A stretch of 64,000 bases of DNA from Chrysomallon squamiferum (taxonomy: Eukaryota; Mollusca; Gastropoda; Neomphalida; Peltospiridae). The translations under genes were made by a program, and so were the position numbers. Below, in pieces: positions 39,701-52,314 of the stretch (positions within the stretch are counted from its first letter, which is position 1; each line of letters opens with the position of its first letter). Under the pieces are notes generated by a model, which was given only the letters and a program-made list of their open reading frames with translations, was not told the DNA's origin and did not search any database. The stretch lies in assembly GCA_012295275.1 (NCBI GenBank), contig CM022672.1, forward strand, positions 5,838,443-5,902,442, read 5' to 3'.

Positions 39701-40141
39701 TTTAATGTTTTTTATATTGGTATGATAGTATTTTGACTCCCAGATTTGTTCAAAATGTAGAAACCAGTTTTCTTTTGTGCAACTACATTTAATGCTATGG
39801 TTGTCACACCCACTCTCCTTACATAGTTCAAGTGATATAAATACAAATGGCATGATCATTTTCTGACATTTTGCTGATTAGGAGAAAATTAGGGAAAAGA
39901 AGAAGATGGCCATTGAGAATGATGATATTTACCAGACACCCACTCCTACTCCAGGGCCAGACGCCACTTGGCTGGAAGAAAGAGAAATGAAGGTATTGAG
40001 TTGTTGATAGATAGTTCATTTCTAAGAAAGTATAAATCTGCTTTAAGTAATTACCAAGGATAATAATTATCCAAACTGTCTTTAAAGAAAACATGAAGCT
40101 TTTATATCTGTTAGAAAGACATCATCTGTCTCTTATTATAA

Positions 40142-40194
<53 letters not shown>

Positions 40195-40201
40195 TATAGA
40201 T

Positions 40202-40232
<31 letters not shown>

Positions 40233-40979
40233 AAATAGCAACCAAAAAAATACAACAATACTAATAACAATTTGTTTTGGCTAAAACTTTTCCTTTAATC
40301 ATACATGTTTGGTTTTGAATTGTTAAACTGTGTTTTATTACTATTAATATACTTGATGAGACTTACTGTATTTATTGATTTCAGGCTACCATAGAAGAAA
40401 GTATACAGTACAGAATCCTGAAAAAAGACATTCGCATCCAGCTGAGAGATATTAGAAAACAAGTGAGAACAATTTCTGTTTTTATTCTCATGAGATCTGT
40501 CTTGTAAAATCTGTAAACAATCAAATATATCTACACACTGATTCTAAAATTACTGACTGTACTAAGTATTGCTATCACACTGAACTCCATTCTGAGGAGA
40601 AATTGTCCCTACCAGCATAATTATTATCGTAATTACCTCATTAACGATTTCTAAAGAGCATTTATTTGCCTTTCCAGTGATAAAAAGAAGAAGTTAAAAC
40701 AGTTTAGTGAATCAAGTTATAGACAATTTTATGTACTTACTGCACACAGACCTGATCTGAGTAAATGAACTGCAGGCAGTTAGTATTGTGTATGACTGAA
40801 ATACTGGAGTTTTATTTCTGAAATTATGTTCTTTATCTTAGGACTGAGAAGTTCAGCTCTCTAAATTCTGAGTTATAATCTGTGTAACTTGTTCTTGCAA
40901 GTAAAGTCACATTCAGATAGAAGTAGTTTTCATATCACAGTTAAAACTCATTTGTTGATACCAGATCAAATAACAACAA

Positions 40980-41024
<45 letters not shown>

Positions 41025-43056
41025 TACAACAACAACAACAACAACAACAATCGTCATCATCATCACCATGATCATCTCATACTGATAAAATTAATAGTGA
41101 TGATTGTGATGATACTTGGGGTAATGATGATGTTTCTATTTTTTCTTTTAATCAAATATAAATTACTAACTGAATGTTACAGTAGTTATGATTACAGTGA
41201 CTATTCTGATGATGATTTATTTATTTTTACAGATTAACACTTATCACTGTTTGTATTGTTTTAGATTCAGAAAATGATTAACAGTAATGAAGGACTGCCA
41301 AATATAGAGAAACTTGAACGTCACGAGTTTGATCTGGACATTGATGAACAGCTTAAACTTCAGGCAGAGGGAGAGAATGAAGTGCAGAGAGTAAGTTTTT
41401 ACTTAACACTAGGAACTAACTGACATTTTAAAAATCTTAATGTTTTCAAGGAAATATTCTTTGTTTCATATACAGAGTAAGTTTTTACTTAACACTAGGA
41501 ACAGACATTTCAAAAATCTTATAGTTTTCAAGGAAATATTCTGTCTTTTGTACATCATAAGATGCTACATTTTAATTAATTTTCTGTTTTTCCCCAAACC
41601 ATAAATTAATTCATGCAAAGATATGGGTTTTTTTCACTTGTCTTAGCTCACTAGTAATTGTTATTTTAAAATATCTCAATGTTTTCAAGGAAAATATCAT
41701 TGATGTTTTAAAATATCTTGATGTTTTTAAGAAAATCCTGAAAGTAAGTTTTTTTTTTACTTAAGTACATTATTTACAATTTAAAAAATGTATTGTTTTC
41801 ATCAAACAGTTCATTTAGTCATTCACAGAGTAAGCTTTTTGATTTACAGTAAGACACTATAATAGACATTTTAAATATTCTGTTACCACTGAATCATTCA
41901 TTCATTTATTAATTTATATTTTCTTTCTATTTATTGTTTATTTATTTTGGACTGTATAATTATTCTCATATATGCTTAGAGCAAAAAATAGAACAAAACC
42001 ATACAAACAACCCCCCAAAAAAAAAAAACAATAGAAAAAATGAAACAAAAAAATAAATAAAACAACAACCAAAAAATAACAAATAACAATTAAAAAAACG
42101 ACCTTACATTATATACAAGGGCTAAGAAACAAATCTGAAAAAGCATGCAGCTATAATCTTCCAAACTGGTAACATTAATCAAAAATGGTAATAAGTGTCT
42201 TTAATTATTTGCTTTAATTAATTTGTTCATTTATAACTACAGGTGAGGGAAGAAATTGAGTTTGAGAACCTGGCAAAGATTTACCTGCGAGAAATGATAA
42301 AAAAAGAATGCTGGGATCAGATGGTTGTCAAAGGCCGTTCACTGTTGGTCAGTATTTTCATCCAATTTTGAAATCAACAATATTTTCTGAATGCATGCAT
42401 GAAATTTTACAATGTCTTACTGAATTAAAAAGTTTTTCATTTTGATGAGAATTTTTATTAAAAAATGCATGAAATATTTCTGCATTATGATTATTTTTTT
42501 GATATTTTTTTTGTGGTAATGGTCATTTTGGAAGACAATCACAGATATAAAAACTTTAAAGACAGATCTACTGGGCTATTTGTGATAATTTTATCTTCTT
42601 CTTTGTTACATTTTTTAAAATAAAAAGAAATCATTAGTAGATTTAAATAATAAATAAACTGATCAGTAATTTGAAAAAAACACCAAAAAAATCAACTAAA
42701 AACAACAAAAATGAATAAATAGAATTAATAATCAGATTTTAAAAGTAAAGAATATAAATTTATTTTATTGTGTAATTATTTTGTTGTTGTTACTGTTCTT
42801 AGTTATTAATCAATTTATTTATTTTCCCAGTCATTCAACACTTACCTAGAAGTGTCAAATTTTCCAATGCGAGAAATACCAGAAGCAATTATAGAACAGC
42901 TAAAAATTGCTGTGAAGCGCAGGAAAATAGAGATGGCAGAGATGGCTGTAAGTATGGTTACTGTTCTGAGATTAATTTATATATACAATGGTGACACTTT
43001 AATTGCATATAGATATACTGTTTTGTATTTTTATTGATGGCTACTATTATTATTAA

Positions 43057-43101
<45 letters not shown>

Positions 43102-43806
43102 TTAACACTATTATTATTACTATTATAATAATAATAATAATATTGTTATTAATTTTATTACCACTTCTGCTATTATTACTACAACTACTACTACTACTAC
43201 TATTACTACAGCTATTACTATTTTTCTTTTTTTGTAGGTGAGGAAGGAAGAAATAGAAATCAGTTTGAAGGCTTTACCCTCTGTAAGAATAATAATAATT
43301 TTTGTTGTGTTATGTTTTTAATTGCTTATGGAGCAAAACATCTGTGTTATGTATTGTTTATCTGTTTGTGTTCACCCTTTTGTTTATTTACACTGCAAAA
43401 TGTTTTTCTATGCTGTCTGTTTACCCTGTGTGTATGTTATTTTTCTGTATGTGTATCTGTTCACATTCTCAATAATGCACACACAAAACCTTTTTGTATA
43501 TGATATCTATGAGCTTTGTTGTCAATCATTTATATAATGACAGAAATAACCTTGAGTAATATGCTGAAGTAATAAGTAAAATTTATTAACATAAAATGTT
43601 TTTGTTATATTAATTTGGTGATGGACTGTATACTGGTCTTTTATTCAGAATAAATTATTCCACAAGAAAGTGAAAAGAATAAGTATTTATCATAATAATA
43701 ATAATAATAATATAAAAAACACATTTCTATCATCAATAATCTAATATTAAAATTTGCTAAAAGTATATATTTTTATTAATATTATTATAATTATTATCAT
43801 CATCAT

Positions 43807-43851
<45 letters not shown>

Positions 43852-44191
43852 TTTAAAAAAAAATAATAAACTGACTAAATATATTTTCAACTAATATTAA
43901 TTTTGTATTTTAGTTTCAGTTATTAAATTTATTTCACATAAAAATAAAATTAAAACTATATTCTCTTTCATAGAAACAGTATTTAGACGAAATGATAAAT
44001 CATAAAAATATAACTGAAAAATAATTTCTTAACAGACTTATGCTCCTTTTAGATTCTCAATTTCAAAAATAAACAATTGTTTCCATGCTTACAATTATTT
44101 ACATGTTTCCATAATTTCAGTCATTATTTTCTATTATTTTTCTTTTGTTGTTTTTATTTTATATTAATTATTATTATTATTATTATTATTA

Positions 44192-44243
<52 letters not shown>

Positions 44244-47200
44244 TTTAATTTTTTCATTGTGTATTATTTTTAATTTTAAATTTTACAAAATTATCCACTC
44301 AGCACGATTTCCTTACTCTGAATATTAATACATAATAATTACATTGATTTACATTTTACTGATTTAAAATATTTTTTCAAACAACCCTGTTTAAGATATT
44401 TGTTTCCATTCTTCAAGTTTTTTAGCAGCAAGTCTGTTATTGTGCACGAATTAGTAAGTTTTTGTAGATGACATCTGGACTTAGTTATTTTTGTTTTAAA
44501 GTTTTAATTTTCTTTCCTGTAGATTTCTTCCGTGTCCTGTTTCCTTTCAGATTACTTTTTTTTAATTCTCAGTTCTTTTTTCAGATTTCATTTGTCTTTC
44601 ATTTCATTTCTTTTTTTTCAGACTGATTTGTTTCTTTCTTTTATTGTTCAAAATTTTCAAAGATTTATATTGTCTTTCCCTGTATTTTACACTATATCTT
44701 TGTTGAAGTAGGATAATATTTTTAGCTAAATATTAAATCATTAGTACCTAAATAACTAAAATAAATTGAAAATACAGATGTACCTAGATACATACATGCA
44801 AACATATATACAAGCACGTGTACATGTAAATGTAAAAATAGGTGCACATGATCCCAAAAATAAACACATACATAAATATAATTATAACATTCAGGTTCCT
44901 TCAGAAAGCTACATTATAATGGGTTATTTATATCTCTATCTATCTGTCTATCTATTGATAAACAAACAAAGACTGGGAAATAAAAACAGCATGCACATAG
45001 AGACAGAGATAATTAGGATTATGATAACATACATGAAAGCCACATAGACAATGTAGTTTAATAACATTCTGTGGTATTTAGTGTGTAGGAAACCTAACAG
45101 TGGATGTAGTAATGTGTGTGTAAGTGTATATAGAATTTAACCAAGCTCAGGTAGGTTGGTGGTAAGACTTCACTTACTTGTTTCATTTTTAAATTTTTGA
45201 GTGCAATAATATTAACGAAGAATGCTCAAGAAGCTGTTTCCATGTAAATTTAAGAAATAATAATAATAAAAATATGAAATAAAAATAAAAAGTAAGTGTG
45301 AATAACATAGAATTAACATCATTATGACAGATGTCAGTACCGTCATTCTGTTGCTTTTCAGTGTTTTTTAATTTGCTCATTTGTAATAAAATAATTTATA
45401 TGCAGAAACAGCTTTTAAGTTTTTTCAAAAATAATATTCTTTTAAACAGTTACAAAATACTTTTGTTGTACATATACAAGCATTACATACACACACTCTC
45501 AAATTCAATTTATTCAAGCATGGCACTGCATGAATAGCATGTAATTATTAATTTTTGGTTTTGTTTTATTCTATTATAAAAATGATGTTTTTTTTTGTCT
45601 GTTTCTTTTTATTTGATTTGAAATGAAATAGATTACTTGTTAAAGATTTTAAAACAGCAACTGGTTAAAGCACTAAGCAACACATACGCACACAATTAAG
45701 CTGAATCTAAAATCTACATTTGCTAGATTTGTTAGTATAATGTCAAGACACTTTGACTGTTTTCAGTTTTAAAAAGTAATACCACCATTTTGAATTATCA
45801 GTAGTAATTTTTTATGTCTTGTATTTTCTGAAGAACCTAATATCTGATTTCAACCTAAGTCCAAGCACTTTTCTCAACACAGTGTGCACCATGGAGGCAA
45901 TTCACATATACGTTTACAACAAACAATGTAATTATAAATTATACTGTAAAGCAATATTTAACACAGAGTTTCAATGGTGAGAAAATCTGAGAATTATGTT
46001 GTTGATGATGTTGATGTTTTGTGTTTTGTACAGGATGAGGACCATGAGGATGAGGATGACGATCACACTGAAAAACCATCTACCACTGGAAGTCTAGGTA
46101 AAAAACAAATTTTATATTTTAATTCACTAGTTCACAGTTTAAATTCATTTTCTTCTGTATAAAGTTTTATTCAGTTAAATAGAGTTTTGGGCTTTTTATA
46201 TTGGATATTTTTCTAGGTCGTTTCATTTTTTCATTTTTATTTTTATTTATTTAATTATTTATTTATTTTGTTTTTAGTTTTTTTAATTTAATTTTGATCA
46301 TTCTTATTTTTATATGCTTAAAGTAAATTCACATAATGATAGATGTATTTTTGTTTGATGTTCAGTGATGATTTCCCTTTGTTAACTCAATTCATTTTAA
46401 TGCACTGTTTTTATTTGTTCATTTAATGTTAATAGATAGATTTAGTTCTCATAATTTAATAGTTTTATTTCATTTAATTTTAACATGTAATTTTAGTTGA
46501 ATTTATTTAAAACATAGTTTCATTTTTTTCTCTTAATTTTAGTTAATTACAATTTTATCTACTTTAATTTTTCACACTTACATTTTCAGTTGTAGTTCAC
46601 CTAGTTTTATTTGCATTGCAACTTACTTAGTAAAAATAAAAAATGAACAAGCTTTTGTAATAATTACTTTGTTCAACTACTGTTGGTCTGACATATTGTT
46701 TATTCAGTTCAAACTGTGTGTTTCTGTTGTTTTATTTAGGTGCTCAGTATGGTGGAGGCAGTGAACTGTTTTACAACCAGTTTGAACTTCACACACGTGA
46801 ACAGAAAATAACACAGATCATCTTGCTACAGGTAAACACATATTTTTACATCTTCTCCCTGTTCACCTGTAACCAGTACTAATTGTAGGTATAGATATAT
46901 TTTTATATCTGTTTATCTGTCACCAATTCTTAATAACAGGTATGTATGTTTCTCTCTGTAAAGTTGTTACTAGTACTTACTGGATGTACGTGCATGCATT
47001 TATCTCTCTTTACCTGTCACAAGTACTTACTACAAGTACAGAGTTGATTCAGTTCACTAGTTACCAGTACTTATTACAGGTATGTACATAAGTTTTTTCT
47101 TTAGTCAGCAGATACCAGCACTTATTACATATATCAGGTACTTATAAGTTTCTTATTAAGTATATTAAAAGAAAGGAGAACAAAAGGCATACAAAAAAAG

Positions 47201-49777
47201 GAATTTTTCATTCTTTTTCATTTGTTTTTTTTCTTTCTCAGGATGCCATTCATCGCATTAAAACTGCCTTTAACGCAGAGTTTAATGAGGTCTTCCAGAA
47301 AAAAGAACAAGAGATTGCAAAGATCAAAGACAAAAACAAACGAATCAAGAAGATCATGGATGATCTTGACTTGGCGGAACCAATGAATGTTCCAGAACTG
47401 TGTCCTGCTGAGAAACCTGAGATGTTACTTACAGTGGATGACACTGAGGTGAGTTTTAAAAAATAGTCTAGCATTTATACCTACCTATATACATATATAC
47501 CTACATATATATATATATATATCTGCAAAGGTACATGCTAACATCAAATCACGTTACCAGAAAAATTCATACACAGTTGATTAACTTCTCATTGTAAAAT
47601 ACAGATAATAATAAGTTGTTCAGTTGAGATGACCAAGTGTATGTATTACATTCAACCAAGGATTTTTATTAATAGCAATCCATTTCCCTTCTCCAAAATT
47701 CTTAAATATAAACCCACAGGCTTTAACTAATATTGTTGAGCATTTATTCTTTTGTAAAGCCAAAGATCATAATATCACTGGAGTTTCATTAAACATTTGT
47801 TCATTCATGAAGTATCATACGTTCCTGATTGGAGTTTGCCTTATTGTGCGTGTGACATATTTCAGGTCAAAGTTGAGAAGTTCATGACTCCAGAACAGAG
47901 GAAGAAGTTCGAGGAAAAACAGAAACAGGATGAGGAGAGGAGGATGAGGGAGAGAGTGGACAATGCCAGAGAGCGAGCTCTACTGATGATGATGGGTGGA
48001 GTGCTTGAAGTGAAAAAAGAAGATGAACTGAAAAAGGTAAGTTATTATTTGTCTTTATAAATCAGTATATCTCTTTATCATGTCTCTATGTGTGTAATGT
48101 TAAAATTTCAACCAGTTTCTCATATTGTAGTATGTCTTTTTGTTTGTTTTCTATTTGACTGTATAACTTATTATTGGTTTGCTTTAGAAAAATGACACAT
48201 AAGAGAAAGAAAAAACAAACAAATACACATACACACACACAGACACACAGACACACACACAAAGACACACACACAGACACACAGACACAGACACAAAATG
48301 ACAGAGACAGACAGCTTGATAGAATGTGTGTACATTTATTTATGCTCTTCCAGAATGGATAGATTATGTTCACAACCATTAAATAATAAAATATAATTTT
48401 GTTCCAGGATATTCCAAAGCCTCAATTTATGTTGGCTAAAAATGAAAATGAATGGTCTGAGGAGGAACAGAAAATTGCTAAGGAGTACGAGAAGAAGGTC
48501 AAAGATCTACTGGAGGAAAGAGAGAAATACAGAAAGGTACAAACCACCAAATTCATAGCATCATTTTAGCTACTAAAATACATTTGATGCTATGAATAGA
48601 TTGGCGATTAACATTTTGTATACTTTTAGATTTATATTTTATTTGTTTATCTTAGCAGTCTTTGCTAATTTAACAGTTAGTGTACATGCAGAGTCTAACA
48701 TTTTCAATGACAGATATGGTGAAATAATTATTTGCTTTTAAATTATTTTAGTTTAGCGATAAGTATTTTTATTATTTTTTATTATTAATATTATCATCAT
48801 TTTATTATTAATATCATTACCATTGTTGCTATTGTTGTTGTTATTACTATTATTATTATTATTATTACTATTATTATTGATATTATTTAGCAATTGGAGA
48901 CTGAACTGCGAAAACTACAGGGGATGATTTCAGATGGCATGTCTAATTTTGATGAAACATTGAATCAACTGTTTCTGAAAAAAATTAAAATCTTGATGGT
49001 CATCTACCAGGTAAGACTTTGATTATTATTTAATTATTAAGTACTAATTTATTGTCAGCAAGAATATCTTTTAATACTGGTAAAGTGTTGAATTTACATC
49101 ACAATTAATACTGATATAACCATTATTATTTTTTCTTCTAAATCCTTATTCAAACCATATTTTTAAAAAATTATTATTTCTTCTTTTATAAAACTGATAA
49201 TAAATGAATAGAATTTTAAGACTTTTAAGTTTTATAAAATATGTTATTTACTGATATAATTATATATTTATGTAAATAAATAAATAAATACAGATAAAAA
49301 CTTTTAAAAATAATGAAGTAATAATGGTAAAAGAGTAGAAAAAAAAAGAAGAAAAATAATTTAAAAAGTAATAAACATAAAAATAAATGAATATAATTAA
49401 GAAAAAAAAAAAGGAAAGTTAAATGAAGTGTTAAACACTAACAGCAAAAATATCAAAATTAGTTAAAATGAAGTGAAACATATTCTAATTCATACAGTAC
49501 ACAGCTTACTAAAAAGGGCATAGAGGAAGAAAATACTAAATAAAAAAATCCTTCAGAAAACTGGTAAAATGAACACAACCATAAATGATTAACTATCTGA
49601 GTTTTCACTGTAAGGAGCCCAATTTTGAAATAAGAAAAATAAATATTTAATTACTTTTTAACAGGAACAGTTGAAGATTAATCGTCTGCGATATTCACTG
49701 TTAATAGAAGAGGAACTTGAAGTGAGGCAACAGGAGCTGAATCGACTTCTCTCTCACAAACGATTGTTGAAGGTTTG

Positions 49778-49826
<49 letters not shown>

Positions 49827-50648
49827 ACACACATGCCTCTTACTATTTTAAATGTTATTTTAGTCAAGTTCACAAAAACAGCAGTAAAGAGAATATGCAT
49901 ATGTTTACATGTGTAAAATAATAACAAATGACATTAAAAATGTTTTAAAAACTAATAGAAGATGAACTTTCTTGTGTTTAGATGATCTCTTCAGGAGGAT
50001 AAGCGTGTAATATTCCTTTTTATATAAAACTTGCAAGCAGTTTTACGTATAATTATAGACTAAAACTTCTCTGAACCAAACCAAGTGATAAAAAATTGTT
50101 TACAGAGGTTTTGCAATTGGGTTTGTAATAAATCATGGAACAATTAAAAAATGTTCCTGTTTGTGGGAGGAAATTCATGTTTAGTGAGGGTTCAGTTTTG
50201 AATAGTTTTTCTCTAGATGCACAAGTTTTGGATGTTTGAACATCTTCAGCACTTGTCTCTCTCTGTATGGAGTTTAACAAACAAGTACACTGCCTGATAA
50301 AAAAAATATATATATACATTAAAAAAGATGGTGTTAAACAAATCTGTTTCATCTTCCACAGCACCTGGCTTATGAGGCTTCTGTGGAAGCAAAGAAGAAT
50401 GTTGATCAGTTCAGAGATGAGTACGACATCCTGACTGCTGAAGACAAAGTGCTGGATAAGTCGTTCAAACGCGAGTTCCCCGATGTCTCAGCCACCATGT
50501 TCGACCAGCTTTCCAGATTGTTTAGAAAGAGACCCAGGTATGTATACACACACAAACATACAGTAGCATGCAGCTCAAATATATGTATACCAACACACAC
50601 ACACAGAGACAAATATACAGTAGCATGCAGCTCAAATGTATGTATACC

Positions 50649-50682
<34 letters not shown>

Positions 50683-52280
50683 TATACAGTAGCACACACT
50701 AGAAACAATCAGTGGATATTTCATTATCATCCTGCATGTCATCATCTATCTCACTATAAATCATCAGTCATCATACAGTGTACAATCATTTATAACATCA
50801 TGTACTATCATGCTATATATATATATATATCAAACTCCATATCATTATCTATCATGCAGTGTAACATTAAGAATCATGTATTGTGTTATGTATAATAATC
50901 TATTACTTGTTTATCATCAGTTATTATACCGTATCATCTATCATACTACATAATCATCATATTTCAGACACAGTGTCATTATCTTGTCACACAATATCAT
51001 CAACTATCACACTATGTCATTACATATCATTTGTCCAACGCATTACATCTCATCATTTGTACACTATACATCATCATCTTTTACACAGTGTTTCATAGTT
51101 TATCATATTATGTATAATTGGCTATGACACATCATATCATCACTCTGTGTTTCAGTCATTCACTGCATCATCTATCACATTATACATCACTGCCTATCAC
51201 ATTATACATCACAGTTTATCACATTATACATCACTGTCTATCACATTATACATCACAGTATCACATTATACATCACTGTCTATCACACTCTGTCATCATC
51301 TGTCAGACTGTGTACAGTCATCTGTAACACTACTGTGTTTTTACAGAGGTCAGAAGTACAAGAGTATGGATTCACATGACAGAGGGGTGGGAGACCCGTT
51401 TGCTGACCGCCCATCCACAGCCAAACAACAGGCCCATGCAAACAGGATTCTGGAAGCAGCCCTTGATGACATGGACAAAGATTCCAATATGCCAGAAGGT
51501 CTTGATCCAAACATCTGGATCAGATTTTGTAAATACAGGCGAGACAAAATCTACAGTGAGCAGCTGGTGAGAACAGATCATATTTTGTTGTTAATTTTAT
51601 CAAACTTCTAGCCTACATAACTTTTAATGTATCTACCTGTCTACTTACCTGTCTGCCTACCTAAACCATCCACCTAGTTACCTTCCTAATAACTATTTCT
51701 GTACCTATTTTATTTACTTAACTATCTACCCAACTATATTCCTATATAACTAATTAACTACCATCCTGTCTTCTTATGTATTTACCTATCTACCTCTCTA
51801 CCAACCTACCTACTGTACAAACTGCTAGTATGTTGAAATGTTTATTATTATTTATTAATTGTTTATCATTGTAGGTAAAGACAAAAGCTCTGGTTCTGGC
51901 TGACATGAATGCATTTTTACAAAGACGACAAGAAGAAGATGAAAACCTGAAGAATGAGATTGACAATGTAATAGATGACATTAAAAAGTAATGTATTAAT
52001 TAATTTACTTTATTTTTATAACAAACAAATTTCAATTTTGTAATATAAAGTTTGCTAACTGAAGTCAGTAAATATTGAAAAGATTTGTTAAATATGTTTT
52101 TATGTAGAAAAATAATTTTGTACTAACTACATTGCCTGAACTTTTGCTGTTGTTATTGTTAGTATATCATTATTACCATCATCATCATCATTATAAAAAC
52201 AAATGATTATTATTATTTATCATCATCAATATCATGACAATATATTTTTCTTCTTCTTCTGCTTATTATTATCATAATTC

Positions 52281-52314
<34 letters not shown>

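Noticed and set aside
48174-48379. CA-repeat open frames on both strands
   Set aside because: Cys/Val and His/Thr strings are the dinucleotide repeat in translation.
50720-51330. Regularly spaced repeats as a CRISPR-like array
   Set aside because: Units are contiguous, short and degenerate with no unique spacers; this is an intronic minisatellite in an animal gene.
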